A DNA stretch of 57,834 bases from Mycolicibacterium chlorophenolicum (GCF_001044235.1 NZ_JYNL01000044.1:1-57834); one strand, 5' to 3'; shown: positions 32,038-41,810, counted from the first letter of the stretch. Numbers and translations: made by a program. The notes: generated by a model from the sequence alone, not told the origin.

Positions 32038-33276
32038 ATGCTCGACTGGTCAGACGTCGACATCGCCGTGCGCGACGCGGTGCGGGCCTTCGTGGACAAG
32101 GAGATCCGCCCGCACGTCGACGCACTGGAGAACGGCGACATGGAGCCCTATCCGGTGATCCGCAGACTGTTCGCGACGTTCGGCATCGCCGACATGGCTC
32201 GCGACGCGTTGACCAGGCGCCTCGATCGGCTCCGCAGCGGTGAGCATGCGGAGCCGTCGCCGGGGGGCATGTTCGGCGGTGACGCGAACTCGGCCGGGAT
32301 GGGGTTCGTGGTCGTCAGCGAGCTCTGCCGGGTCTGCATGGGTGTGGTCACCGGGATGGGCGTCAGCCTCGGCCTCACCGTGCCGACCATCATGAGTCGC
32401 GGCACGCTCGCCCAGCAGGAGCGCTGGCTGCCCGATCTGGTGACCTACGACAAGGTCGGGGCGTGGGCGATCACCGAACCCGATTCGGGCTCCGACGCTT
32501 TCGGCGGAATGAAGTCCTACGTCGTGCGCGACGGAGACGACTACGTTCTCAACGGCCAGAAGACGTTCATCACCAACGGCCCCGACGCCGACGTCGTCGT
32601 GGTGTACGCGAAGCTCGACGAATCCGACCCCGGTGTCGAGAAACGGGACCGCAAGGTCCTCACGTTCGTCCTCGATCGCGGCATGGAGGGATTCGTCCAG
32701 TCGAAACCGTTCCGCAAGATGGGCATCCACTCCTCCCGCACCGGGGAACTGTTCTTCCACGACGTGCGGCTCGGTCGGGACCGGTTGCTCGGCGAGACCG
32801 AGCACAGCCCCGCGGGCGACGGCCGCGACAGCGCGCGCTCCAATTTCTCCGCCGAACGCATCGGGGTGGCCGCGATGGCGCTCGGCGTCATCGAGGAATG
32901 CCTGCGGCTGTGCACCGACTACGCGAAGACACGCACGCTGTGGGGCAGCGAGATCGGACGGTTCCAGCTGATCCAGCTGAAATTGGCGCAGATGGAAGTG
33001 GCCCGGCTCAACGTGCGCAACATGGTCTTCCGGGTCATCGAGGCCGCCCAGTCCGGAGCGTCGATCTCGCTCGCCGAGGCCTCGGCGATCAAGTGGTACT
33101 GCTCGCAGGCCGCCACCGACGTGGCGATGGAGGCGGTGCAACTGTTCGGGGGCAACGGCTACATGACCGAGTACCGGGTGGAACAATTGGCGCGCGACGC
33201 CAAGTCGTTGATGATCTACGCAGGCAGCAACGAGGTGCAGATCACGCACGTGGCCCGAGACCTGCTCGGCGGCTAG
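32038..33276 (+). CDS. Acyl-CoA dehydrogenase
   Basis: A 412-residue flavoprotein that introduces a trans-2 double bond into acyl-CoA. FAD/substrate blocks are AWAITEPDSGSDAFGG, LNGQKTFITNGPDADVVVVY, MGIHSSRTGELFFHDVRLG and FGGNGYMTEYRVEQLARDAK. The usual catalytic YEG is YAG (Ala395), but Glu273 in NFSAERIGVAAMALGV lies where isovaleryl-CoA dehydrogenase has its base. It therefore probably uses the alternative base position. Four bases after the MpaB-like gene and 29 bases before the SDR gene. Substrate chain length cannot be read from the sequence. Confidence 0.92.
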   Translation: MLDWSDVDIAVRDAVRAFVDKEIRPHVDALENGDMEPYPVIRRLFATFGIADMARDALTRRLDRLRSGEHAEPSPGGMFGGDANSAGMGFVVVSELCRVCMGVVTGMGVSLGLTVPTIMSRGTLAQQERWLPDLVTYDKVGAWAITEPDSGSDAFGGMKSYVVRDGDDYVLNGQKTFITNGPDADVVVVYAKLDESDPGVEKRDRKVLTFVLDRGMEGFVQSKPFRKMGIHSSRTGELFFHDVRLGRDRLLGETEHSPAGDGRDSARSNFSAERIGVAAMALGVIEECLRLCTDYAKTRTLWGSEIGRFQLIQLKLAQMEVARLNVRNMVFRVIEAAQSGASISLAEASAIKWYCSQAATDVAMEAVQLFGGNGYMTEYRVEQLARDAKSLMIYAGSNEVQITHVARDLLGG

Positions 33277-33305
33277 GTTTGGCGGCGCCGACAAAGGAGC
33301 GCCGA

Positions 33306-34088
33306 GTGGAATTCAGCAACAGCACCGCACTGGTCACCGGGGCCAGCGGCGGCATCGGCGAGGAGTTCGCCGTCCAATTCGCGGCACGGGGCGCGAATCT
33401 GATCCTCGTCGCCCGGCGTGCCGAACGGCTCGAGACGTTGCGGGAGACGTTGTCGGCCCGCCATCCGGGCATCGTCGTCGACGTCGTGACCGCAGACCTG
33501 GCCGCGCCCGGGTCGGGGGCCGATCTGCACGCGCGGGTGCGCGACCTCGGGCGCACGGTCGACGTCCTGGTCAACAACGCCGGGATCGGACTGCACGGGC
33601 CGTTCTTCGCGCAGGAGCCCGACGCGAATGCCGCTCAGGTGCAACTGAACTGCGGCACCCTGGTCGATCTGACCGCACGCTACCTGCCGCCGATGATCGA
33701 GCGGCGCCACGGCGTGGTGATCAACGTGGCCTCCACCGCGGCGTTCCAGCCCACCCCGGGCATGGCCGTCTACGGAGCGACCAAGGCGTTCGTGCTGTCC
33801 TTCAGCGAGGCCCTGTGGCAGGAGTGCAGGAAGACCGGGGTCACGGTGCTGGCCCTGTGTCCCGGCGCCACCCAGACGGAGTTCTTCGACCGCACCGGTG
33901 AGACGTTCATGACGCAGGGGCGACAGAACGTCACCGAGGTCGTCGACACCGCGTTGGCCGCCCTGGACAAGTCCTCACCCACCGTGGTCTCCGGTCTGCG
34001 CAACGCCGTCCTGGCGGCGGGGTACCGCGTGGCGCCGAGAAAGGTCCTGCTGGCCGTGTCGGAGCGAATGCTCAAGGCGCACAACTAG
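33306..34088 (+). CDS. Short-chain dehydrogenase/reductase
   Basis: A 260-residue NAD(P)-dependent oxidoreductase of the classical SDR family. It has TGASGGIGEE for cofactor binding, NNAG after VDVLV, and the catalytic set Ser in INVASTAAF, then YGATK with Tyr and Lys. Arg after LVAR suggests NADPH preference (inference). The GTG start has AAAGGAG eight bases upstream. Third gene of the MpaB-dehydrogenase run, consistent with lipid or sterol-like oxidation. Its stop codon overlaps that of the convergent tsnR (shared ACTAGT). Confidence 0.92.
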   Translation: MEFSNSTALVTGASGGIGEEFAVQFAARGANLILVARRAERLETLRETLSARHPGIVVDVVTADLAAPGSGADLHARVRDLGRTVDVLVNNAGIGLHGPFFAQEPDANAAQVQLNCGTLVDLTARYLPPMIERRHGVVINVASTAAFQPTPGMAVYGATKAFVLSFSEALWQECRKTGVTVLALCPGATQTEFFDRTGETFMTQGRQNVTEVVDTALAALDKSSPTVVSGLRNAVLAAGYRVAPRKVLLAVSERMLKAHN

Positions 34089-34837
34089 TCCCGCACGGCG
34101 CGACGGGCGCGTGCGGACGCGTACAGACAGATCGCGGCCGCCGAGGCGACATTGAGGCTCTCGGCCTGTCCCGTCATCGGGATGTGCACGCGGGCGGACG
34201 CCAAGGCGGCGACGTCGGCAGGAAGGCCGTGCGCCTCCGGGCCGAACAGCCACGCCGTCGGGACGGACAGGTCCGCGTCGTCGACGCTCACATCGCCGTC
34301 GAGCACGGTGGCCAGGATCTGCACACCGGCGTCCTTCAGCCGGGTGACGGCCCGCACCGCGTCGGGTTCGCTGATCACCGGCACCGAGAAGATGCTGCCG
34401 GCCGACGCCCGCAGGCACTTGCCGTTGTAGGGGTCGACGCTGGGTCCGGCGAGCACCACGGCGTCGGCGCCCATCGCGTCGGCCACCCGGATCAGCGTGC
34501 CGGCGTTGCCGGGCTCGGAGATTTCCACCGGCATCGCGACCAGCGTCGGCCCGCCCGCCAGCACCGCATCGAGATCGTTGTCCGGCATCGCGCACACCGC
34601 GACCAGCCCGACCGGAGTCACCGTGTCGGACAACGCTTTCGCGGCCCGCTCGGTGACCAACTCGACCGGCACTCCGGCCAACAGATCGGCGAACCGATCG
34701 GCGGCGGCCTCGGTGGCGAACAGCTCCGAAACGAGTCCGCGCCGCAACGCTGCCTCGACGAGGTTGGGTCCCTCGGCGAGAAAGCGTGCGGCGCGGCGGC
34801 GCCCGACGTGGCGGTGCAGCTTGGCTGCGGCCGCCAC
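34085..34837 (-). CDS. tsnR: SPOUT-family rRNA/tRNA 2'-O-methyltransferase (TsnR/SpoU type)
   Basis: A 250-residue RNA ribose methyltransferase. The N-terminal RNA-binding part (ARFLAEGPNLVEAALRRGLV) is followed by a SPOUT knot: NAGTLIRVADAMGADAVVL, LFGPEAHGLP and IPMTGQAESLNVASAAAICL. The GTG at 34837 is the first standard start. Eight more codons in frame read LTERSARV-like and extend to a CTG overlapping the rplT stop; in H37Rv the protein starts with that extension, so the real start may be CTG at about 34864. Its target RNA is not shown by sequence. Thiostrepton resistance is not implied. Confidence 0.85.
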   Translation of the reverse strand: MAAAAKLHRHVGRRRAARFLAEGPNLVEAALRRGLVSELFATEAAADRFADLLAGVPVELVTERAAKALSDTVTPVGLVAVCAMPDNDLDAVLAGGPTLVAMPVEISEPGNAGTLIRVADAMGADAVVLAGPSVDPYNGKCLRASAGSIFSVPVISEPDAVRAVTRLKDAGVQILATVLDGDVSVDDADLSVPTAWLFGPEAHGLPADVAALASARVHIPMTGQAESLNVASAAAICLYASARARRAVRD

Positions 34838-34860
34838 CCGGGCAGATCGCTCGGTGAGGG

Positions 34861-35250
34861 TCAGGCAGCCTCGCCCGACGGAGCGTTGACATCCTCCGGC
34901 AGCGCGGCCTTGGCGGCCTCCACCAGAGCCGTGAACGCGGCGGGATCGCTGACCGCGATCTCGGCGAGGTTCTTACGGTCCACCTCGATGCCGGCGGCCT
35001 TGAGGCCCTGGATCAGCCGGTTGTAGGTGATGTCGTTGGCCCGTGCGGCGGCGTTGATACGCGAGATCCACAGCTTGCGGAACTCGCCCTTGCGGGCACG
35101 CCGGTCACGGTAGGCGTAGGTCAGCGAGTGCAGCTGCTGCTCTTTGGCCTTGCGGTAGAGGCGTGACCGCTGTCCGCGGTAGCCCTTCGACGCCTTGAGG
35201 ATGGTGCGCCGCTTCTTCTGCGCGTTGACTGCGCGCTTCACGCGTGCCAT
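34861..35250 (-). CDS. rplT: 50S ribosomal protein L20
   Basis: A 129-residue ribosomal protein that binds 23S rRNA early in assembly. The N-terminal MARVKRAVNAQKKRRTILKA and GYRGQRSRLYRKAKEQ are diagnostic, with DRRARKGEFRKLWISRINAA. The C-terminal extension EDVNAPSGEAA is acidic and typical of mycobacteria. Last ribosomal gene of the infC-rpmI-rplT group; in other bacteria L20 represses this operon. Confidence 0.98.
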   Translation of the reverse strand: MARVKRAVNAQKKRRTILKASKGYRGQRSRLYRKAKEQQLHSLTYAYRDRRARKGEFRKLWISRINAAARANDITYNRLIQGLKAAGIEVDRKNLAEIAVSDPAAFTALVEAAKAALPEDVNAPSGEAA

Positions 35251-35306
35251 GGGGGTGTTTCCTTATCTGGTTCGGGTCAGGGATGGCGCACGAGGCGCCG
35301 ACAGTG

Positions 35307-35501
35307 TCAGCCGTTGAGCATCTTCGCGACACGCTTGGTGTCGTTGGCGGCCACCGCGGTCCGGCCGGCGAGCCGACGGGTGCGGGACGACGGCTTGTGC
35401 TCGAGCAGGTGCCTGCGGTTGGCCTTCTGACGGACGATCTTGCCGGTTCCGGTGCGACGGAACCGCTTCGAAGCGCCGCTGTGGGTCTTCGCCTTGGGCA
35501 T
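35307..35501 (-). CDS. rpmI: 50S ribosomal protein L35
   Basis: A 64-residue basic ribosomal protein: MPKAKTHSGASKRFRRTGTG followed by KIVRQKANRRHLLEHKPSS. GAGGAAA lies directly before the ATG and overlaps the end of infC, six bases upstream, so translation is coupled. Small, basic and of standard length. Confidence 0.98.
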   Translation of the reverse strand: MPKAKTHSGASKRFRRTGTGKIVRQKANRRHLLEHKPSSRTRRLAGRTAVAANDTKRVAKMLNG

Positions 35502-35507
35502 TTTTCC

Positions 35508-36119
<612 letters not shown>

Positions 36120-36174
36120 GGGGCCTCCCTGGATAGTTCCTGCTGTCCGTGCAGAACCCCATCCCGGCGGCGCA

Positions 36175-36216
36175 TTGTTCCCCCAAGGAACAAATAAGCC
36201 CTGCTCACAGCAGGGC
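36175..36216 (-). promoter_or_regulatory. Terminator-like hairpin and alternative hairpin in the infC leader
   Basis: On the minus strand GCCCTGCT-GTG-AGCAGGGC (36198-36216) is a perfect eight-base-pair stem followed by TTATTTGTT, i.e. terminator-like. The T-rich part is also the left arm of a second hairpin, TTGTTCC..GGAACAA (36175-36193). The two cannot form completely together, since the second arm uses the T tract. Both lie 55-100 bases upstream of the ATC start of infC and may attenuate infC-rpmI-rplT expression. Similar leaders control this operon in other bacteria. Confidence 0.6.
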
Positions 36217-36371
36217 CCAAAGCCGACCAGGCCAGACATCGGTGACGGCGTCGCCGAGATCCGGACCGGACCGCGCTACCTTCGAGTGATCGTCGGCGAG
36301 CGGTGGGAGTGGGACTCCACTTGCTGTCCCTGGCGTCAGCCGGGACGGTCGCGCATGCCAGTCTAGCAGGC

Positions 36372-36734
36372 ATGACCGAGAGCTCCGCACATCCCGGATC
36401 CGCCGACCAGCCGCCCACCCGGGAGTTGGCCGACGTGCCCGCGGTCGAGGTGATCACCCGGGCCGCGGTGATGCTGATGAGCGCCGCCGCCGAAAAGCTC
36501 GGCCTGTCGGCCGACGACCCCGAGGACAGCCCCTACCGCGACCTCGACGAGGCACGACGCCTGATCACCGCGCTGGCGGGCCTGGTCACGTCGTCGGCCG
36601 AGTATCTCGGCCCGCACGCCGGCCCGGTGCGCGACGGTCTCAAGACCCTACAGCTCGCCTTCCGCGAGGCCAGCGCCGCGCCCGACGAACCGGGCAAGGG
36701 CCCGGGCGAGAAATACACCGGACCGGTCTGGTAA
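36372..36734 (+). CDS. DUF1844-like conserved protein
   Basis: A 120-residue soluble acidic protein. Recognised as DUF1844-like from the pattern DVPAVEVITRAAVMLMSAAA..KLGL and DLDEARRLITALAGLVTSSAEYLG, an all-helical core. Function is unknown in the family. The ATG at 36372 is preferred over an upstream in-frame start because the upstream part lies in the infC leader side. It lies divergently from infC, 38 bases before lysX, and may share its transcript with lysX. Confidence 0.8.
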   Translation: MTESSAHPGSADQPPTRELADVPAVEVITRAAVMLMSAAAEKLGLSADDPEDSPYRDLDEARRLITALAGLVTSSAEYLGPHAGPVRDGLKTLQLAFREASAAPDEPGKGPGEKYTGPVW

Positions 36735-36772
36735 CACCACATTTGCAGGCCAAGCGCCTATCCTCGCGGCCT

Positions 36773-39700
36773 ATGACCTCTACGGGCCTCGCGAGGACAC
36801 GTCCGGCTTCGCGCTACCGATGGGTGCCCGCGGCGGCGGGCTGGATCGTCGGCATCATCGCGACCCTGTCGCTGCTGGCCAGCATCTCGCCGTTGATCCG
36901 GTACGTCATCAAGGTCCCGCGCGAGTTCGTCAACGACTACATCTTCAACTTCCCCGACACGAGCTTCGCCTGGGCGTTCGTGCTGGCGTTGCTGGCGGCG
37001 GCGCTGGCGGCGCGCAAGCGCATCGCCTGGTGGATCCTGATCGGCTACATGGTGGCCGCGGTGGCCTGGAACGTCGCCGGCGCCGCCGAGCGGGGCGAGC
37101 GGTGGTTCCAGGAAGTCGGCGAGATGGCGGGCCTGGCGTTCCACCTCGCCGCGATCGTGTGCCTGCTGCTGGCGCGCGGACAATTCTGGGCGAAGGTGCG
37201 CCGCGGCGCCCTGCTCAAAGCGGCGCTCGTGCTGGCGGCGGGGATGGCGGTCGGCACCCTGGTCGGGTGGGTGCTGCTGGAGGTCTTCCCCGGCTCGCTC
37301 GCCCGCCCCGACCGGTTCTTCTACGCGCTGAACCGGGTCAGCGCGTTCGCCGGCGCGGACGCCGACTCCTTCTCCGGCCATCCGCACGTCTTCGTCAACG
37401 CGTTGCTCGGCTTGTTCGGCGCGCTGGCCCTGATGGTCGCCGCCGTCGTGCTGTTCCAGTCGCAACGGGCGGACAACGCGCTCACCGGAGAGGACGAGTC
37501 CGCCATCCGCGGCCTGCTCGAGTTGTACGGCAAGAACGACTCGCTGGGCTACTTCGCCACCCGTCGGGACAAGGCGGTGGTCTTCGCCCCCAACGGTCGG
37601 GCGGCCATCACCTACCGCGTCGAGGTCGGGGTCTGCCTGGCCAGTGGGGATCCCGTCGGCGATCCGAAGGCGTGGCCGCAGGCGATCGCGGCCTGGCTGG
37701 AACTGTGCCAGACGTACGGCTGGGCGCCGGGGGTGATGGGCGCCAGTTCCACCGGCGCTCAGGCGTTCCGCGAGGCCGGGCTCAATGCGCTGCAACTGGG
37801 CGACGAGGCGATCTTGCATACCGACTCGTTCCGGCTGTCCGGCTCCGACATGCGTGCCGTGCGGCAGGCCGTCACGCGGGCCCGGCGCGCGGGTGTCACC
37901 GTCCGGATGCGGCGCCACCGCGACCTGTCGGCCGACGAGATGGCCGCCGCGATCGAGCGCGCCGACGCGTGGCGTGACACCGCGGACGAGCGCGGATTCT
38001 CGATGGCGCTGGGCCGGCTGGGCGACCCGGCCGACGGCGACTGTCTGTTGGTCGAGGCCGTGCAGGGCGGCGACGACACGGTCGTCGCGATGCTCTCCCT
38101 CGTCCCGTGGGGATCCACCGGGGTGTCCCTGGACCTGATGCGGCGCTCGCCCCAATCCCCCAACGGCACCATCGAATTGATGGTCAGCGAGCTGTGCCTG
38201 CAGGCCGAGGGCATCGGCGTCACCCGGATCTCGCTGAATTTCGCCATGTTCCGGTCGGCTTTCGAGCAGGGGGCCCAGCTCGGTGCGGGCCCGGTCGCCC
38301 GGCTGTGGCGCGGGCTGCTGGTGTTCTTCTCGCGGTGGTGGCAGCTCGAGACGCTCTACCGGTCGAACATGAAATACCAGCCGCAGTGGGTGCCGCGGTA
38401 CGCCTGCTACGAGGACGCGCGGCTGGTGCCGCGGGTCGGGGTGGCCTCGGTGATCGCCGAAGGCTTTCTGGTGCTGCCGTTTTCGCGGCGCCACGAACAA
38501 CCGCACACCGGTCACCACATCGCCGCCCCCGGCACGCTCGTCGCGACCGGGCTGCTGCACAGCGACGGCACCGCGCCGGACCTCGACACGCTGCAGGCCG
38601 ATCTGCCGGCCGACGACACCCGGTCGCGGTTGCCCGAACAGGTCCGGGTCCGGATGGCCAAACTCAAGGCCCTGCAGGACGACGGTGTCGACGCCTACCC
38701 GGTGGGCAGCCCGCCGAGCCACACCGTCGCGCAGGCGCTGGACTGCGCGGACGGCGCCGCGGTGACGGTCGCGGGCCGGGTCCTGCGGCTGCGCGACTAC
38801 GGCGGCGTGCTGTTCGTGGCGCTGCGCGACTGGTCCGGCGAAGCCCAACTGCTGCTGGACAATTCGCTCCTGGAGGTGGGCAGCACCGCCGACTTCACCC
38901 GCGCCATCGACCTCGGCGATCTGATCGAGGTGACCGGTGCGATGGGCCGTAGCCGCTCCGGCGCCTGGTCGATCCTGGTGCGGCAGTGGCGTCTGATCGG
39001 CAAGTGCCTGCGGCCCCTGCCCGACAAGTGGAAGGGCATGACCGATCAGGAGGCCCGGGTCCGCGCACGCTACATCGACCTGGCCGTGAACACCGAGGCG
39101 CGCGACCTGATCCGGGCGCGCAGCGCGGTGCTGCACTCGATTCGCGAAACCCTGGTCGGGAAAGGCTTTCTCGAGGTCGAGACGCCGATCCTGCAGCAGA
39201 TCCACGGCGGCGCCAACGCCCGCCCGTTCCTGACCCACATCAATGCCTACGACCTCGATCTGTATCTGCGCATCGCCCCCGAGCTCTACCTCAAGCGGCT
39301 CTGCGTCGGCGGCGTCGAGCGCGTGTTCGAGCTGGGGCGGGCCTTCCGCAACGAGGGGGTCGATTTCAGCCACAACCCCGAGTTCACGCTGCTGGAGGCC
39401 TATCAGGCCCACGCCGACTACCGAGTCTGGATCGACGGGGCGCGCGAACTGATCCAGAACGCTGCGCAGGCGGCCAACGGCGCGCAGGTGTTCCTACGGC
39501 CGAACAGGGACGATCCTGCCGGACCCCTCGAGCCCGTGGACATCTCGGGGCCGTGGACCGTCTGCACCGTGCACGACGCCGTGTCAGGGGCCCTCGGGGA
39601 GCACATCGATCCCACCACGGAGCTTCCCGCCCTGCGCCGGCTGTGCGACAAGGCCGCGATCCCCTACCTCACCCACTGGGATGCGGGCGCGGTGGTGCTG

Positions 39701-40093
39701 GAGATGTACGAGCACCTGGTCGAGGACCGCACCGAGGAGCCGACGTTCTACACGGACTTCCCCACCTCGGTGTCGCCGTTGACCCGGCCGCACCGCAGCA
39801 TCCCGGGCGTGGCCGAGCGCTGGGACCTGGTCGCCTGGGGCGTCGAACTCGGCACGGCCTACAGCGAACTCACCGACCCGGTGGAGCAGCGCCGCCGCCT
39901 GCAGGAGCAGTCCCTGCTGGCCGCCGGCGGCGATCCGGAGGCGATGGAGCTCGACGAGGACTTCCTGCAGGCGATGGAGTACGCGATGCCGCCGACCGGC
40001 GGCCTCGGCATGGGTGTGGACCGCGTCGTCATGATGATCACCGGCCGCAGCATCCGCGAAACGCTGCCCTTCCCGCTGGCCAAACCTCGTTAG
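36773..40093 (+). CDS. lysX: LysX: phosphatidylglycerol lysyltransferase fused to lysyl-tRNA synthetase
   Basis: A 1106-residue bifunctional protein that makes Lys-tRNA and moves lysine onto phosphatidylglycerol, reducing negative surface charge and helping resist cationic peptides. About seven membrane segments occupy residues 1-225, then the MprF-like transferase (GYFATRRDKAVVFAPNGRAA, GVMGASSTGAQAFREAGL, GVTRISLNFAMFRSAFEQGA). From about residue 610 come the OB fold (VTVAGRVLRLRDYGGVLFVA) and the class II core with RVFELGRAFRNEGVDFSHNP and GLGMGVDRVVMMITGRS. ATG 36773 lies eight bases after TATCCT, so it may be leaderless. Corresponds to Rv1640c. Confidence 0.97.
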   Translation: MTSTGLARTRPASRYRWVPAAAGWIVGIIATLSLLASISPLIRYVIKVPREFVNDYIFNFPDTSFAWAFVLALLAAALAARKRIAWWILIGYMVAAVAWNVAGAAERGERWFQEVGEMAGLAFHLAAIVCLLLARGQFWAKVRRGALLKAALVLAAGMAVGTLVGWVLLEVFPGSLARPDRFFYALNRVSAFAGADADSFSGHPHVFVNALLGLFGALALMVAAVVLFQSQRADNALTGEDESAIRGLLELYGKNDSLGYFATRRDKAVVFAPNGRAAITYRVEVGVCLASGDPVGDPKAWPQAIAAWLELCQTYGWAPGVMGASSTGAQAFREAGLNALQLGDEAILHTDSFRLSGSDMRAVRQAVTRARRAGVTVRMRRHRDLSADEMAAAIERADAWRDTADERGFSMALGRLGDPADGDCLLVEAVQGGDDTVVAMLSLVPWGSTGVSLDLMRRSPQSPNGTIELMVSELCLQAEGIGVTRISLNFAMFRSAFEQGAQLGAGPVARLWRGLLVFFSRWWQLETLYRSNMKYQPQWVPRYACYEDARLVPRVGVASVIAEGFLVLPFSRRHEQPHTGHHIAAPGTLVATGLLHSDGTAPDLDTLQADLPADDTRSRLPEQVRVRMAKLKALQDDGVDAYPVGSPPSHTVAQALDCADGAAVTVAGRVLRLRDYGGVLFVALRDWSGEAQLLLDNSLLEVGSTADFTRAIDLGDLIEVTGAMGRSRSGAWSILVRQWRLIGKCLRPLPDKWKGMTDQEARVRARYIDLAVNTEARDLIRARSAVLHSIRETLVGKGFLEVETPILQQIHGGANARPFLTHINAYDLDLYLRIAPELYLKRLCVGGVERVFELGRAFRNEGVDFSHNPEFTLLEAYQAHADYRVWIDGARELIQNAAQAANGAQVFLRPNRDDPAGPLEPVDISGPWTVCTVHDAVSGALGEHIDPTTELPALRRLCDKAAIPYLTHWDAGAVVLEMYEHLVEDRTEEPTFYTDFPTSVSPLTRPHRSIPGVAERWDLVAWGVELGTAYSELTDPVEQRRRLQEQSLLAAGGDPEAMELDEDFLQAMEYAMPPTGGLGMGVDRVVMMITGRSIRETLPFPLAKPR

Positions 40094-40140
40094 CAGCGAC
40101 ATCACAGCGTGCTCCAAGATTGGGCGGTCAGTCTGGAGTC

Positions 40141-41541
40141 GTGACGACGTCGGGCACCTTCATCGGGAACTTCACGGACTCCCTGCACCACCACCTGTCG
40201 CTCATGCACGGTTGGCTGCCCGTCGTCGTGCAGGTCCTGGCGCTGGTCGCCCTGGTGACCGCGATCGGCTGGCGCACCCGGCGCTGGAGGCTGATCTGGC
40301 TGCCCTGGTCAGCGGTCATCGGGGTGATGCTGGCGGTGGCCGCGTACTGGTACACGCAGACGGCCGGGGTCGCCGACGACACCAACCCGGCCCCCCACAC
40401 CCTGTGGGTGTGGATCGCCCTGTCGGGCATCTCCGTCGCGGTGCTGGTGTCGGGGTGGCGCAATGCGCAGTGGTGGCGCCGGGCGGTGGCGCTCACCGCG
40501 GTCCCGCTGTGCGCGCTGTCGGCGGCACTGGCGCTGAACCTCTGGACCGGCTACTTCCCCACCGTGCAGACCGCGTGGAGCCAACTCACCGCGGGCCCGC
40601 TGCCCGACCAGACCGACCAGGTGACCGTCGCGGCGATGCAGCGCAACCACACGATCCCGATCAAGGGCAGCGTCGTCGCCGTCACGATCCCCGGTACCGC
40701 ATCGGGATTCAGGCACCGCGGCGAATTCGTCTACCTGCCGCCGGCCTGGTATGCCAGCGATCCGCCGCCGGCGCTGCCGACCGTGATGATGATCGGCGGC
40801 GAGTTCAACACGCCCGCGGACTGGATGCGCGCCGGCAACGCGATCAAGACCCTCGACGACTTCGCGACCGCACACCACGGGTTCGCACCCGTCGTCGTGT
40901 TCGTCGATCCGGGCGGGGCGTTCAACAACGACACCGAGTGCGTCAACGGGTCGCGCGGACGCTCGGCCGACCACCTCACCCGTGATGTGGTGCCGTTCAT
41001 GCAGGCGAACTTCGGGGTGAGCGCCGCCGCGGCGAACTGGGGTGTGGTGGGCTGGTCGATGGGCGGTACGTGCGCGGTGGACCTGGCGGTCATGCATCCG
41101 GACATGTTCAGCGCGTTCGAGGACATCGCCGGCGATCTGGCGCCGAATTCCGGTGACCGGGCGCAGACGGTCGAGCGACTCTTCGGCGGTAACGCGGCGG
41201 CCTACGCGTCCTTCGATCCGACGACGGTGATCACCCGGCACGGTCCCTACCGCGGTGTCCAAGGGTGGTTCGACGTGAACGGCGCGGTACCCGGGTCGGG
41301 CGCGGCGAAGCCGAACGCGCAGGCGGTGGCGGCCGACTCGTTGTGTTCACTCGGCAGCCGTTCGGGCATCGACTGCGCCGTGGTGAGCCAACCGGGCAAC
41401 CACGACTGGCCGTTCGCGTCAGCGGCGTTCGCCGCCGCGCTGCCCTGGCTGGCGAGCACGATCGGGACCCCCGGTGTCGCACCGGTGTCGCTGCCGTCCG
41501 CGCCGCATGCCACGCCGGTGGAAACGGCGGCCGCGCGGTAG
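40141..41541 (+). CDS. Membrane-anchored esterase (Rv1639c type, alpha/beta-hydrolase)
   Basis: A 466-residue protein with about four N-terminal membrane helices (VVVQVLALVALVTAIGW, WSAVIGVMLAVAAYWYT, LWVWIALSGISVAVLVSGW, VALTAVPLCALSAALALNL). The extracytoplasmic hydrolase domain that follows shows HRGEFVYLPPAWY, PTVMMIGGEFNTPADW and the nucleophile GWSMGGTCAVDL. A late histidine is in QPGNHDWPFA. The fold resembles antigen-85 and esterase-D proteins, suggesting a cell-envelope esterase or mycolyl-type role, unproven. It follows lysX by 47 bases, and the pairing is conserved in H37Rv. GTG 40141 is the chosen start. Confidence 0.9.
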   Translation: MTTSGTFIGNFTDSLHHHLSLMHGWLPVVVQVLALVALVTAIGWRTRRWRLIWLPWSAVIGVMLAVAAYWYTQTAGVADDTNPAPHTLWVWIALSGISVAVLVSGWRNAQWWRRAVALTAVPLCALSAALALNLWTGYFPTVQTAWSQLTAGPLPDQTDQVTVAAMQRNHTIPIKGSVVAVTIPGTASGFRHRGEFVYLPPAWYASDPPPALPTVMMIGGEFNTPADWMRAGNAIKTLDDFATAHHGFAPVVVFVDPGGAFNNDTECVNGSRGRSADHLTRDVVPFMQANFGVSAAAANWGVVGWSMGGTCAVDLAVMHPDMFSAFEDIAGDLAPNSGDRAQTVERLFGGNAAAYASFDPTTVITRHGPYRGVQGWFDVNGAVPGSGAAKPNAQAVAADSLCSLGSRSGIDCAVVSQPGNHDWPFASAAFAAALPWLASTIGTPGVAPVSLPSAPHATPVETAAAR

Positions 41542-41564
41542 CGCGCGGCGGTAGCGTGGACGCC

Positions 41565-41810
41565 ATGCCGGAGGATCCCAGCCCCACACCCGACACCGGC
41601 TACAGCGCCGACGGGGTACCGACGTTCGACGCGGTGCGCGAGAAGATCGAGAACCGTTACGCGACGTCGCTCGGCTCCGCCGAACTGGCGGCGGACACCC
41701 CCGAGGGGCGCACGGCGGCCGAGCAGTACGACGCCCGCCAGCGCGCGGCCGCGGAACGGCTGGCGCAGATCCGGCAGTCCATGCGCGACGACGAGGGCGA
41801 CGCTCAGTAG
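41565..41810 (+). CDS. Small acidic conserved protein (Rv1638A type)
   Basis: An 81-residue hydrophilic, acidic protein: DTGYSADGVPTFDAVREKIE, then NRYATSLGSAEL and a helical, coil-forming C-terminus (GRTAAEQYDARQRAAAERLA) ending in DDEGDAQ. No catalytic motif. TAGCGT lies seven bases before the ATG, fitting a leaderless mRNA. In H37Rv the corresponding small gene is next to uvrA; here almost 8 kb separate them. Its last seven bases overlap the convergent gene at 41804. Confidence 0.8.
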   Translation: MPEDPSPTPDTGYSADGVPTFDAVREKIENRYATSLGSAELAADTPEGRTAAEQYDARQRAAAERLAQIRQSMRDDEGDAQ

